Notes: a model not told the origin generated them from the sequence alone. Numbered from the stretch's first letter, positions 8,026 to 16,621 are shown. The stretch: 64,000 nt of DNA from an uncultured Streptococcus sp. (GCF_905372115.1 NZ_CAJPNR010000004.1:1-64000), one strand, 5' to 3'. Program-made: numbers and translations.

Positions 8026-8706
8026 GTGATTTTTTTATCTTTATGGGCTGGGCTGTTGAGTGGTCTTTGCTGGTTATTGGGGGATATTCTGCTGGTTGGC
8101 TTTGAGGTAGATAAGGAAAGTTATGCCTACTTTACGGAGCAGAGTCGGATTGGCAATAAGAATCTGGCTATGCTGATGCTGTCTGGTTCTGTCAATCGGC
8201 TGCGTCTGGGTGCTCTGGTGGCTAACTTCTCAATTCCTCTTATGTTAGTCTCGCTTTATGCTCTCTTTGGTTTGACAAATAAGGGCTTGTGGGCCTACCT
8301 GTCAATAGCCTTGTTAGGAATTGGATTTGCCCTATCGCCAGTGGCACATGTGGCTTTTTACTACGTTGGGATCATCAGCAAAAAGGCTTATAAACGAAGC
8401 AACGGACAGGTCTGCTCAGACGAAGACAGCGAGCTTATCAATGAAGCAGTGCTCTTTCTAGATATAACCTGGCGGACAGCTATCGCTCTGACAGGTCTAG
8501 GTTGGCTCATTTACTCACTGCTAATAGTTGCCGGTCAGACAATATTGCCTGCTTATCTGGGGCTGCTGACCCCTTTACCGCTCAGTCTGTTAACTATCTT
8601 ACTAGTAGAAAAGCTGAGAATCGGACGTCCCTACCTTAACGGAGCTGGCCTAAATATAGGATTTAGTTTGTTCTATTTACTGCTCCTGCTTCATATAGGT
8701 TCTTAG
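8026..8706 (+). CDS. multi-pass membrane protein of unknown function
   Basis: A 226-residue protein with about seven hydrophobic segments and short charged loops; possibly the DUF6796 type, but this is a weak recollection. No catalytic motif is seen. The start is GTG at 8026, preceded by AAAAAGGAGAG (8011-8021); an ATG at 8024 is immediately followed by TGA and cannot be used. A plausible promoter is TTGTGA (7968-7973), 18 bases, TAAGAT (7992-7997). It appears to be a single-gene unit, separated from the esterase by its own promoter. Confidence 0.8.
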   Translation: MIFLSLWAGLLSGLCWLLGDILLVGFEVDKESYAYFTEQSRIGNKNLAMLMLSGSVNRLRLGALVANFSIPLMLVSLYALFGLTNKGLWAYLSIALLGIGFALSPVAHVAFYYVGIISKKAYKRSNGQVCSDEDSELINEAVLFLDITWRTAIALTGLGWLIYSLLIVAGQTILPAYLGLLTPLPLSLLTILLVEKLRIGRPYLNGAGLNIGFSLFYLLLLLHIGS

Positions 8707-8758
8707 GCAGTGAATCGGTTAAATTTCAGAAAAAACAGAAAATCTATATGTTAACCTA

Positions 8759-8787
8759 TTGAAAAATTTCTATTTCTGTGGTATGAT
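8759..8787 (+). promoter_or_regulatory. promoter of AXE-family hydrolase
   Basis: TTGAAA (8759-8764), 17 bases, TATGAT (8782-8787), 35 bases before the start codon. It is a good SigA match; no cre or other operator is evident. Confidence 0.65.
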
Positions 8788-8822
8788 GAAAGAGGTTTCA
8801 AGAATCGTTGGGAGGATAAGAC

Positions 8823-9824
8823 ATGAAAAACCCTACTTTACTTAAAGAATGTTTACATTATCGCGGAAGAGATGAAATGCCCGACGATTTTGATACCTTT
8901 TGGAATAAACAAGTGGCGGAGTTGGAAGTGCCTCAGGACTACCAGTTGCTGGAAAAAGATTTTCAAATTGCATATGCGACTTGCTATGAGCTAACCTTCA
9001 AGTCTGGAAACGGTGGACAAATCTACGCTAAGCTAGTTGTGCCTAAGTTATCAGAAAAAGTTCCGGTATTGTTTCATTTTCATGGTTATATGGGGCAGGG
9101 ATGGGATTGGTCTGATATGCTGGCCTATACGGCAGCGGGCTGGGGTGTGGTGTCGATGGATGTTCGTGGTCAGTCAGGATATTCACTGGATGGTGATAGA
9201 GAAGTCCGCGGCAATACTGTTAAAGGACATATTATCCGCGGGGCTCTAGATGGACCGGATCAGCTCTTTTTCAAGGATGTCTATCTGGATGTTTACACCT
9301 TGGTCGAGCTAGTGGCTGGTTTGGACTTCGTGGATGAAAACCGTTTGTCTAGTTTTGGAGGCTCACAGGGCGGAGCCTTGGCTTTGGTAGCAGCTGCATT
9401 AAATTCTCGGATCAAGCAGACTGTAGCCATCTATCCCTTCCTTGCTGACTTTAGACGGGTTTTGGAGATTGGCAATACCAGTGAAGCCTATGATGAGCTC
9501 TTTCGTTATTTCAAATTCCATGATCCTTTTCATGAGACAGAAGAGCAGTTGTTGCGGACACTTGCTTATATTGACGTGAAAAATCTGGCCCATCGTATTA
9601 GCTGTCCAGTGCAGATGATTATTGGCCTAGAGGATGATGTTTGCTATCCTATCACGCAGTTTGCCATCTATAACAGCTTGGCTGGAGAAAAAGAGTATCA
9701 TCTCCTGCCTGAGTATGGGCATGAGGCTATGAATGTCCGTGTCAGCGATACTGTCTTTAACTGGCTCTGCGGAACCAAAATAAAAAGACTTTCTCTCGTT
9801 TCGGACTTGAAATCCGAGAGATAA
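8823..9824 (+). CDS. acetyl xylan esterase / cephalosporin-C deacetylase family hydrolase
   Basis: The 333-residue alpha/beta hydrolase matches the AXE1 family (carbohydrate esterase family 7), which removes acetyl groups from sugars and related esters. The catalytic triad is visible: Ser181 in FGGSQGG, Asp271 or Asp272 in GLEDDVCYP, and His300 in EYGHEAM. The RGQSG motif typical of the family lies near residue 116. There is no signal peptide, so it acts in the cytoplasm, probably on imported acetylated oligosaccharides. The start ATG follows GGGAGG. It lies directly upstream of the nan operon; O-acetylated sialic acid is an attractive but unproven substrate. Confidence 0.9.
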   Translation: MKNPTLLKECLHYRGRDEMPDDFDTFWNKQVAELEVPQDYQLLEKDFQIAYATCYELTFKSGNGGQIYAKLVVPKLSEKVPVLFHFHGYMGQGWDWSDMLAYTAAGWGVVSMDVRGQSGYSLDGDREVRGNTVKGHIIRGALDGPDQLFFKDVYLDVYTLVELVAGLDFVDENRLSSFGGSQGGALALVAAALNSRIKQTVAIYPFLADFRRVLEIGNTSEAYDELFRYFKFHDPFHETEEQLLRTLAYIDVKNLAHRISCPVQMIIGLEDDVCYPITQFAIYNSLAGEKEYHLLPEYGHEAMNVRVSDTVFNWLCGTKIKRLSLVSDLKSER

Positions 9825-9841
9825 TATTCGTCCCCCCTTTG

Positions 9842-9869
9842 GGGCTAGGTAAAGGCCTAGCCCTTTTTA
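9842..9869 (+). terminator. Rho-independent terminator after esterase gene
   Basis: GGGCTAGG/CCTAGCCC stem with a six-base loop and TTTTT. A second hairpin (TCTCTCG/CGAGAGA) spans the end of the coding region at about 9791-9821. Confidence 0.85.
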
Positions 9870-9946
9870 CTTGCCTGAGGGAGTATAGAAAGTGAGAATC
9901 TTTTTAGAAGTTTGCTTGCTCTTTCATTGACTTTTCTACAAAACGG

Positions 9947-9970
9947 ATTTCTGAAAGTACTTTCAGAAAT
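9947..9970. promoter_or_regulatory. 24-bp perfect palindrome, candidate operator of the RpiR-type regulator
   Basis: A perfect 24-base inverted repeat with core CTGAAAGTACTTTCAG (9951-9966), extended by ATTT and AAAT. It is centred roughly 97 bases before the inferred nanE transcription start and far from the terminator of the previous gene, so a protein-binding role is likelier than an RNA hairpin. RpiR-family sialic acid regulators act as activators in related streptococci, which fits an upstream position. Assignment to the regulator at 20088-20927 is inference. Confidence 0.6.
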
Positions 9971-10020
9971 TTCTGCTTTTCTGGAAAATTCGGAAACTAA
10001 AATCTAAATTTCAAACAATA

Positions 10021-10049
10021 TTGAAAGCGCTTTAAAAATTATTTATAAT
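10021..10049 (+). promoter_or_regulatory. nan operon promoter with overlapping cre
   Basis: TTGAAA (10021-10026), 17 bases, TATAAT (10044-10049). The cre site TGAAAGCGCTTTAA (10022-10035) lies on the -35, so CcpA binding should block RNA polymerase when preferred sugars are present. The leader of about 150 bases (10056-10202) contains a hairpin (TAGGTAG with CTATCTGA, near 10145-10169) nested inside GGTC/GACC. Confidence 0.8.
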
Positions 10050-10202
10050 AACATTATGAAATACTCGAGTTAAAAAACGGAGTCCAGGATAAGGAAGTAA
10101 AAATATTTGTTTGCGGCCTTCTTCTCTGCTCCACCTGAGGTCCTAGGTAGTTGTTAGACTATCTGATCAGACCGACGTCTTACGAAAGGAGATTGTATAT
10201 TC

Positions 10203-10901
10203 ATGTCACAGATTTTAAAAGATGACTTGATAGCCAAGATTAAAGACGGCATCATTGTTTCCTGTCAAGCCTTGCCCCAGGAGCCGCTTTATACGGAAGC
10301 TGGAGGAGTCATTCCTCTCTTGGTCAAGGCAGCTGAGCAGGGCGGTGCTGTAGGTATTCGAGCTAATAGCGTTCGCGATATTCGGGAGATTAAGGAAGTA
10401 ACTTCTCTGCCTATCATCGGAATTATCAAACGCGACTATCCGCCACAAGAGCCTTTTATCACGGCTACCATGCGGGAAGTGGATGAGTTGGCTGCTCTGG
10501 ATATTGAAGTCATTGCTCTGGACTGTACCAAGCGGGAGCGCCATGATGGCCTGACAATTGCGGATTTCATCAAGCAGGTCAAGGCCAAGTATCCCCATCA
10601 GCTATTGATGGCAGATATCAGCACCTATGAGGAAGCCGCTGCTGCTGTAGAAGCTGGTGTAGACTTTGTCGGCACGACCTTGTCGGGCTACACTTCCTAC
10701 AGCCCTAAGGTTGACGGACCGGACATTGAGCTCATCCGCCGCTTGTGCCAAGCAGGCTTTGACGTCATCGCTGAAGGAAAGATTCATTATCCAAGTCAAG
10801 CCAAGCAGATACATGATTTGGGTGTAAGAGGCATCGTTGTCGGCGGAGCCATTACTCGGCCTAAAGAAATTACAGAGCGCTTTGTTGCAGGATTAAAATA
10901 A
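10203..10901 (+). CDS. nanE: N-acetylmannosamine-6-phosphate 2-epimerase
   Basis: NanE converts ManNAc-6-phosphate to GlcNAc-6-phosphate in sialic acid catabolism. The 232-residue TIM barrel has normal length; recognisable family stretches are VSCQALPQEPLY near the N-terminus, IGIIKRDYP (the catalytic lysine region), ALDCTKRERHDG and the phosphate-binding AEGKIHYP with VGGAITRP. RBS AAAGGAG precedes the ATG. It is the first gene of the nan operon, 13 bases before the ABC ATPase gene. Context (lyase, ROK kinase, RpiR regulator) supports the role. Confidence 0.95.
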   Translation: MSQILKDDLIAKIKDGIIVSCQALPQEPLYTEAGGVIPLLVKAAEQGGAVGIRANSVRDIREIKEVTSLPIIGIIKRDYPPQEPFITATMREVDELAALDIEVIALDCTKRERHDGLTIADFIKQVKAKYPHQLLMADISTYEEAAAAVEAGVDFVGTTLSGYTSYSPKVDGPDIELIRRLCQAGFDVIAEGKIHYPSQAKQIHDLGVRGIVVGGAITRPKEITERFVAGLK

Positions 10902-10914
10902 GTGAGGTAGATGA

Positions 10915-12051
10915 ATGACAACCTTAACACTAAATAAACTATATAAAAAATATCCTAATAGTGATTTTTACTCTGTTGAAAATTTTGATTTGGATATTAA
11001 GGATAAGGAGTTTATCGTTTTTGTAGGACCTTCCGGTTGCGGGAAATCAACAACCTTGCGGATGATTGCAGGACTTGAGGATATCACAGAAGGGGAGCTC
11101 TATATTGATCAAAATCTTGTCAATGACATTGCTCCTAAAGATCGGGATATCGCCATGGTTTTCCAAAATTATGCCCTTTATCCTCACATGACTGTTTATG
11201 ACAATATGGCATTCGGACTCAAGCTTCGCAAGTATGACAAGGCTGATATTGACAAAAGAGTTCAGGAAGCGGCGGAAATCCTTGGGCTGAAAGAACTGCT
11301 GGATCGTAAACCAGCCGACCTATCTGGTGGTCAGCGTCAGCGGGTAGCTATGGGGCGGGCGATTGTCCGTGATGCCAAGGTCTTCCTTATGGATGAGCCT
11401 TTATCTAACTTGGATGCTAAGCTGCGCGTGTCCATGCGGGCAGAAATCGCAAAAATTCACCGCCGTATCGGAGCGACGACAATCTATGTAACCCACGATC
11501 AGACCGAGGCCATGACCTTGGCTGACCGCATCGTTATCATGTCAGCTACTAAGAACGAAGCAGGAACAGGTACTATCGGCCGAATTGAGCAAATCGGTAC
11601 ACCTCAGGAACTTTATAACGAGCCAGCTAATAAATTTGTGGCAGGTTTTATCGGCAGTCCAGCCATGAATTTCTTTGAAGTGAACTTAGAGGGCAATCAG
11701 CTTACAGACGGACAAGGTTTTGCTGTTGGACTTCCAGATGGTCAGCGTAAAATCCTAGAAGAAAAAGGCTATCAAGGAAAGAAAGTGATACTGGGCATTC
11801 GACCAGAGGATATCTCGGCTGAGTTGATAGTGGAAGACACTTTTCCAGATAGCACTGTAGATGCTGAAGTCACCGTTTCTGAGTTGCTAGGCAGCGAGTC
11901 TGTTCTCTATTGTAAGGCTGGCGTACAAGAATTTTCAGCCAAGGTGGAAGCTTCTAACTATTTGGAGCCTGGCTCTAAGATTCGCTTTACCTTTAAGATG
12001 CCTAAGGCTCATATATTTGATTTTGATAGTCAGGAGCGAATCAAAATCTAA
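10915..12051 (+). CDS. sugar ABC transporter ATP-binding protein (MsmK/UgpC-like)
   Basis: A 378-residue CUT1-type ATPase that would energise the permeases encoded downstream. Walker A GPSGCGKST (38-46), Q-loop FQNYALYP (83-90), signature LSGGQ (136-140) and Walker B VFLMDEP (156-162) are intact; the C-terminal part is the TOBE/regulatory domain that can bind HPr-type partners. Many streptococcal sugar transporters borrow the shared MsmK, so a copy inside the nan operon is notable. It follows nanE by 13 bases with a weak RBS and is followed by a 257-base gap with a cre site before the binding protein gene. Confidence 0.92.
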   Translation: MTTLTLNKLYKKYPNSDFYSVENFDLDIKDKEFIVFVGPSGCGKSTTLRMIAGLEDITEGELYIDQNLVNDIAPKDRDIAMVFQNYALYPHMTVYDNMAFGLKLRKYDKADIDKRVQEAAEILGLKELLDRKPADLSGGQRQRVAMGRAIVRDAKVFLMDEPLSNLDAKLRVSMRAEIAKIHRRIGATTIYVTHDQTEAMTLADRIVIMSATKNEAGTGTIGRIEQIGTPQELYNEPANKFVAGFIGSPAMNFFEVNLEGNQLTDGQGFAVGLPDGQRKILEEKGYQGKKVILGIRPEDISAELIVEDTFPDSTVDAEVTVSELLGSESVLYCKAGVQEFSAKVEASNYLEPGSKIRFTFKMPKAHIFDFDSQERIKI

Positions 12052-12067
12052 GAATTTTAAACAAAAA

Positions 12068-12081
12068 TGAAAACGCTATCT
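12068..12081 (+). promoter_or_regulatory. second cre site inside the nan operon
   Basis: TGAAAACGCTATCT matches the CcpA cre consensus well. It lies 17 bases after the ATPase gene in the gap 12052-12308, which also carries a hairpin (TTACTG/CAGTAA, about 12143-12166) and an AT-rich stretch before the binding protein gene. A secondary promoter for the transporter genes is plausible, but no -35/-10 pair with good spacing was found, so roadblock repression is also possible. Confidence 0.55.
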
Positions 12082-12308
12082 ATAAAAAGAGAATTATTAA
12101 AAGGGAGTGAATTTATCGAGTTAAGGTTCTAAAAATACTTATTTACTGTTCTGAAGAAGCAGTAAAACAAGAAGGACTAACAGGTCCATGTCTGTCACCA
12201 GGTCCAATCCTTACTTGAAACTGGAAAAACAAAGACAAATAAGTCTCTCAGTTTTTGTAAAGAAAAGGACTAGATTTAAGAGAAATTCATTTTTAAGGAG
12301 AAAAGAAT

Positions 12309-13628
12309 ATGAAATTCGGAAAATTATTCGCATCGTTATTGACAGGTGCTGCAATTGTTTCTTTAGCAGCTTGTGGAAACAGTGGCGGATCAGATAAAAC
12401 AGCTAGCTCGGGCAGTAATTCTGGCAAAACAGAGATTACTTGGTGGGCTTTCCCAGTCTTCACACAGGAAAATGCCAACGATGGTGTTGGAACTTATGAA
12501 AAATCAATTATCGAGGCTTTTGAAAAAGCGAACCCAGATATTCACGTCAATCTAGAAACTATTGACTTTAAATCTGGTCCTGAAAAGATTACGACCGCTA
12601 TCGAAGCAGGCACAGCACCGGATGTTTTGTTTGATGCACCAGGTCGGATTATCCAGTATGGAAAAAATGGTAAATTAGCTGATTTGAATGATCTCTTTAC
12701 TGATGACTTTGTCAAAGATGTCAATAATGATAACATTATCCAAGCCAGCAAGGCAGGAGACAAGGCTTACATGTATCCTATCAGCTCTGCTCCATTCTAT
12801 ATGGCTTTCAATAAGAAAATGTTGGAAGATGCTGGTGTAGCAAATCTTGTCAAGGAAGGCTGGACAACATCTGATTTTGAAAAAGTGCTGAAAGCTCTGA
12901 AAGATAAAGGCTACACTCCAGGTTCCCTCTTTAGTAATGGTCAAGGTGGTGACCAAGGAACTCGTGCCTTCATCGCTAATCTTTACGGCGGATCTATTAC
13001 AGACGAAAAAGTTACCAAATACACAACTGATGATCCTAAGTTTGTCAAAGGACTGGAAAAAGCAGTTGGCTGGATTAACGACGGTTTGATGATGAACGGC
13101 TCTCAATATGATGGTGGAGCAGATATTCAAAACTTTGCTAACGGCCAAACATCCTACACTCTTCTTTGGGCTCCTTCTCAAAATGGTATTCAAGCACAAC
13201 TTTTAGAAGCCAGCAAAGTCGATGTGGTGGAAGTACCGTTCCCATCAGAATCTGGCAAACCAGCTCTTGAATATCTTGTAAACGGATTTGCAGTCTTTAA
13301 CAATAAAGATGAAAAGAAAGTAGCAGCTTCTAAGAAATTCGTCCAATTTATCGCTGATGACAAAGAGTGGGGACCTAAGAATGTAGTTCGTACAGGTGCT
13401 TTCCCAGTTCGTACTTCATTTGGAAAACTCTATGATGATAAACGTATGGAAACCATCAGTGGCTGGACTCAGTACTATTCACCATATTACAACACGATTG
13501 ATGGCTTTGCGGAAATGAGAACCCTTTGGTTCCCAATGCTCCAATCTGTATCCAATGGTGATGAAAAGGTTGAACCTGCTTTGAAGACATTTACAGAAAA
13601 AGCAAACGAAACTATTACTAAAAAATAA
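12309..13628 (+). CDS. ABC transporter sugar-binding lipoprotein, probable sialic acid binding
   Basis: A 439-residue extracellular solute-binding protein (SBP family 1). The signal peptide ends in the lipobox LAAC (Cys22), followed by a Gly/Ser/Lys linker, so the mature protein is lipid-anchored outside the membrane. The rest has the two-lobed CUT1 binding protein plan (e.g. ITWWAFPVF near the mature N-terminus). Strong RBS AAGGAGAAAAG. The neighbouring nanE, nanA and ROK genes suggest sialic acid or ManNAc as ligand; substrate is inferred from context only. A long hairpin after the stop probably protects this transcript and lowers read-through to the permeases. Confidence 0.92.
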   Translation: MKFGKLFASLLTGAAIVSLAACGNSGGSDKTASSGSNSGKTEITWWAFPVFTQENANDGVGTYEKSIIEAFEKANPDIHVNLETIDFKSGPEKITTAIEAGTAPDVLFDAPGRIIQYGKNGKLADLNDLFTDDFVKDVNNDNIIQASKAGDKAYMYPISSAPFYMAFNKKMLEDAGVANLVKEGWTTSDFEKVLKALKDKGYTPGSLFSNGQGGDQGTRAFIANLYGGSITDEKVTKYTTDDPKFVKGLEKAVGWINDGLMMNGSQYDGGADIQNFANGQTSYTLLWAPSQNGIQAQLLEASKVDVVEVPFPSESGKPALEYLVNGFAVFNNKDEKKVAASKKFVQFIADDKEWGPKNVVRTGAFPVRTSFGKLYDDKRMETISGWTQYYSPYYNTIDGFAEMRTLWFPMLQSVSNGDEKVEPALKTFTEKANETITKK

Positions 13629-13637
13629 GCAAATGTG

Positions 13638-13692
13638 AAATCCTCCCCTTTTTCTGTTGACGGTTTCTAGAAGTAGAAAAAGGGGGATTTTG
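13638..13692 (+). terminator. strong hairpin between binding protein and permease genes
   Basis: A near-perfect stem of about 16 pairs: the arm at 13638-13655 (AAATCCTCCCCTTTTTCT) pairs with 13675-13690, followed by TTTTG. Such hairpins between binding protein and permease genes often act as partial terminators or 3' stabilisers that give excess binding protein. No new promoter follows, so read-through is needed. Confidence 0.8.
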
Positions 13693-13723
13693 TTAGAAAA
13701 TCTTGAAAGAGGGGTACCTCATT

Positions 13724-14611
13724 GTGAAAGTCAATAAAATCAGAATGAAAGAAACCCTAGTATCATACGCGTTTTTAGCTCCAATACTGATATTTTTCAC
13801 GGTATTTGTCTTGGCACCTATGATTATGGGTTTTGTTACTAGTTTTTTTAACTATACGATGACCTCCTTTACTTTTGTCGGATTTGATAATTATATTCGG
13901 ATGTTTAAAGATCCGGTCTTTATGAAATCGCTGATTAATACGGTCATTATCGTGGTCGGCTCTGTGCCGATTGTAGTTCTCTTCTCTTTGTTTGTGGCTT
14001 CGCAGACTTATGAGATGAATGCTGTCTCTCGTTCCTTTTACCGTTTTGTATTCTTCCTGCCAGTTGTTACAGGGAGCGTAGCTGTGACGGTCGTATGGAA
14101 ATGGATCTACGATCCGCTGTCTGGTATTTTGAACTTTGTTTTGAAGTCAGGCCATGTCATCAATCAAAATATTTCTTGGCTTGGGGATAAACATTGGGCA
14201 TTGCTAGCGATTATCATTATTCTCTTAACAACTTCTGTGGGCCAGCCTATCATTCTCTATATCGCAGCAATGGGAAATATTGATAATTCTCTAGTTGAGG
14301 CTGCACGAGTGGATGGTGCAACAGAAATGCAAGTCTTCTGGAAGATCAAATGGCCTAGCCTGCTTCCAACAACCCTTTACATTGCTATCATTACTACAAT
14401 TAACTCATTCCAGTGTTTTGCCTTGATTCAGCTCTTGACATCAGGCGGACCTAATTATTCAACCAGTACGCTCATGTACTATCTGTATGAAAAAGCCTTC
14501 AAGTTATCTGAATACGGCTATGCTAATACCATGGGAGTCTTTTTAGCAGTCATGATTGCCATCATCAGCTTTGCCCAATTCAAGATTCTTGGAAACGATG
14601 TAGAATACTAG
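13724..14611 (+). CDS. sugar ABC transporter permease, MalF/CUT1 type
   Basis: A 295-residue inner membrane permease with six predicted membrane segments. The EAA loop that contacts the ATPase is visible as EAARVDGATEMQVFWKIKWP. GTG at 13724 is chosen as start because AGAGGGG lies nine bases upstream; a TTG at 13703 overlaps that RBS, and an ATG at 13745 is a possible alternative. It pairs with the permease at 14628-15458 to form the channel for the binding protein's ligand, probably sialic acid. Confidence 0.9.
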   Translation: MKVNKIRMKETLVSYAFLAPILIFFTVFVLAPMIMGFVTSFFNYTMTSFTFVGFDNYIRMFKDPVFMKSLINTVIIVVGSVPIVVLFSLFVASQTYEMNAVSRSFYRFVFFLPVVTGSVAVTVVWKWIYDPLSGILNFVLKSGHVINQNISWLGDKHWALLAIIIILLTTSVGQPIILYIAAMGNIDNSLVEAARVDGATEMQVFWKIKWPSLLPTTLYIAIITTINSFQCFALIQLLTSGGPNYSTSTLMYYLYEKAFKLSEYGYANTMGVFLAVMIAIISFAQFKILGNDVEY

Positions 14612-14627
14612 AGAAAGGAGAAAGAAG

Positions 14628-15458
14628 ATGCAAACTAAAAAAATGAACGTTTTTAAGGTGGTATCAGGCTTTGTTTTGGCCATATTAACCATCCTCTTTG
14701 TCTTTCCTTTCTATTGGATTTTGACAGGAGCTTTCAAGTCTCAACCAGCAACGATTGTCATTCCGCCAGAATGGTGGCCAAAAATGCCAACGGTTGAAAA
14801 CTTCCAGCAATTGATGGTGCAAAATCCAGCCATGCAATGGATGTGGAATAGTGTTTTCATTTCGCTTGCGACCATGTTTCTGGTCTGTGCTACTTCTTCT
14901 TTGGCAGGATATGTTTTGGCCAAGAAGCGGTTCTATGGTCAACGGATTCTTTTTGCCATCTTCATTGCGGCCATGGCTTTGCCTAAGCAAGTAGTACTGG
15001 TACCATTAGTGCGTATTGTTAATTTCATGGGAATTCACGATACCTTGGCTGCAGTAATCTTACCGTTGGTTGGCTGGCCTTTCGGAGTTTTTCTAATGAA
15101 GCAGTTCAGTGAAAATATCCCGACAGAGCTTCTTGAGTCTGCAAAGATCGACGGTTGTGGCGAAATTCGGACTTTCTGGAGTGTTGCTTTCCCGATTGTC
15201 AAACCGGGCTTTGCGGCTCTAGCTATTTTCACCTTTATCAATACCTGGAACGACTACTTTATGCAGCTGGTTATGTTGACATCTCGTCAGAATCTGACAA
15301 TCTCGCTCGGGGTTGCGACTATGCAGGCTGAAATGGCAACCAACTATGGCCTCATTATGGCTGGAGCAGCTTTGGCTGCAGTGCCAATTGTGGCAGTCTT
15401 CCTCATCTTCCAAAAATCCTTCACACAAGGAATCACGATGGGAGCTGTTAAGGGATAG
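14628..15458 (+). CDS. sugar ABC transporter permease, MalG/CUT1 type
   Basis: A 276-residue permease with six predicted membrane segments and the EAA motif ESAKIDGCGEIRTFWSVAFP. It follows the first permease by 16 bases with RBS GAAAGGAG, and is followed at once by the YhcH gene. Together with the ATPase at 10915 and binding protein at 12309 it completes an ABC importer. Confidence 0.92.
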   Translation: MQTKKMNVFKVVSGFVLAILTILFVFPFYWILTGAFKSQPATIVIPPEWWPKMPTVENFQQLMVQNPAMQWMWNSVFISLATMFLVCATSSLAGYVLAKKRFYGQRILFAIFIAAMALPKQVVLVPLVRIVNFMGIHDTLAAVILPLVGWPFGVFLMKQFSENIPTELLESAKIDGCGEIRTFWSVAFPIVKPGFAALAIFTFINTWNDYFMQLVMLTSRQNLTISLGVATMQAEMATNYGLIMAGAALAAVPIVAVFLIFQKSFTQGITMGAVKG

Positions 15459-15462
15459 AAAT

Positions 15463-15915
15463 ATGATTTTTGATCAATTAGAGAATCTTGTTCGCTATCG
15501 AGGGATTCACGAAAATATCGATACAGCCATTGATTATCTCCTGAGTCACGATGTATCTAATCTAAACTCAGGGCGCTATGAAGTAGATGGTGATAGGGTC
15601 TTCTTCTTTTTGCAGGAAAATACTCTCAGTCAGCAGCAAGAGGAAAGCTTTGAATTTCACCAGAGATACTTGGACCTGCACTTTCTTTTGGAAGGGCATG
15701 AACTGATCCAATATGGCTGTCAGATTAGAGAAGTTCAGGAAGCCTATGATGAAGGGCGAGATATTGGTTTTGTTGTTTGCAAACAGACTTATCCGCTCTT
15801 GTTAGACGGTTTCAATTTTGCTGCTTTTTTGCCAGAAGAAGCCCACCAGCCTAATCAATTTGCTGGCAGAGAAGAGACAGTTAAAAAGTGTGTATTTAAA
15901 GTTTTGTTGGATTAA
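15463..15915 (+). CDS. YhcH/YjgK/YiaL family protein
   Basis: A 150-residue cytoplasmic cupin-like protein (DUF386) of the family typified by E. coli YhcH, which is linked to sialic acid operons and has been proposed to act as an anomerase or processing enzyme for imported sialic acid forms. Family features include HQRYLDLHFLLEG (metal-ligand histidines) and the PEEAHQPN stretch near the C-terminus. The ATG at 15463 is four bases after the permease stop; an in-frame extension to 15313 would run inside the permease gene and is rejected. Context strongly supports a nan role; the exact reaction is uncertain. Confidence 0.9.
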   Translation: MIFDQLENLVRYRGIHENIDTAIDYLLSHDVSNLNSGRYEVDGDRVFFFLQENTLSQQQEESFEFHQRYLDLHFLLEGHELIQYGCQIREVQEAYDEGRDIGFVVCKQTYPLLLDGFNFAAFLPEEAHQPNQFAGREETVKKCVFKVLLD

Positions 15916-15936
15916 TATTTGAAAAGGAGGCTAGCA

Positions 15937-16587
15937 ATGGATAAAAGAGGTGCTCGATTGATAGAGACTATTTTTGATACGGATAATTTCTTTATGCAGA
16001 TTTGTGAGAAAATCCTTGATTTAGCGACAGTAAACTTGCTTTTTCTGCTGACATCTCTGCCTCTTCTAACCATCGGTATTGCGAAGCTAAGCCTCTATCA
16101 AACTCTTTTTGAGATCAAAGGCGGTCGTCGTGTAAAAGTAACGGCTGTCTATATCAAGGCCTTCCGAGAAAATTGGCAGTTGGGCTTCAAGTTGGGCCTG
16201 CTGGAGCTGATGCTGTCTGCTATCAGTATTTTTGACCTTCTTCTTATCTGGGGTCAGGAGGCTCTACCTTTTCAAATACTGAAAGTTGCCTGCTTTGCTC
16301 TTCTTATCTTTACAACAGCGCTTTTTCTGTGTGTTTATCCACTGGCTGGCCGATTTGAGCAGTCTCTTATAGGTGGGTTACAGACTAGTCTAGTTTTGCT
16401 CAGTCTTAACTTTCCTTGGTTTTTCCTGATGATAGCTATTCTAGTAGCTATTTTGACAGTGCTTCTTAGTTCAGGACTTTTACTTTTACTAGGGCTATCG
16501 CTCTTTGTTTTAATCGGTTTTGCTGGATTGGCCTTCACGCAGATTACTGTTTTAGAGAAGATTTTTGCCAAATACGAAAAGCCTTAA
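15937..16587 (+). CDS. DUF624 membrane protein of sugar ABC operon
   Basis: A 216-residue protein with about five hydrophobic segments, matching the YesL/DUF624 type commonly encoded beside CUT1 sugar transporters. The N-terminal DNFFMQICEKILDLATVNLLFL stretch is typical in pattern. ATG at 15937 follows AAAAGGAGG; an upstream TTG at 15919 is inside the RBS zone and is rejected. Function is unknown; it may be an accessory to transporter assembly. Confidence 0.85.
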   Translation: MDKRGARLIETIFDTDNFFMQICEKILDLATVNLLFLLTSLPLLTIGIAKLSLYQTLFEIKGGRRVKVTAVYIKAFRENWQLGFKLGLLELMLSAISIFDLLLIWGQEALPFQILKVACFALLIFTTALFLCVYPLAGRFEQSLIGGLQTSLVLLSLNFPWFFLMIAILVAILTVLLSSGLLLLLGLSLFVLIGFAGLAFTQITVLEKIFAKYEKP

Positions 16588-16621
16588 TTTATAGAAATTC
16601 TAGATTTGGAGATAAAAGAAA

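Noticed and set aside
12276..12297. Two TTTAAG motifs before the binding protein gene, resembling a CiaR site
   Set aside because: The spacing is too long for the TTTAAG-N5-TTTAAG arrangement, and the second motif is part of the ribosome site.
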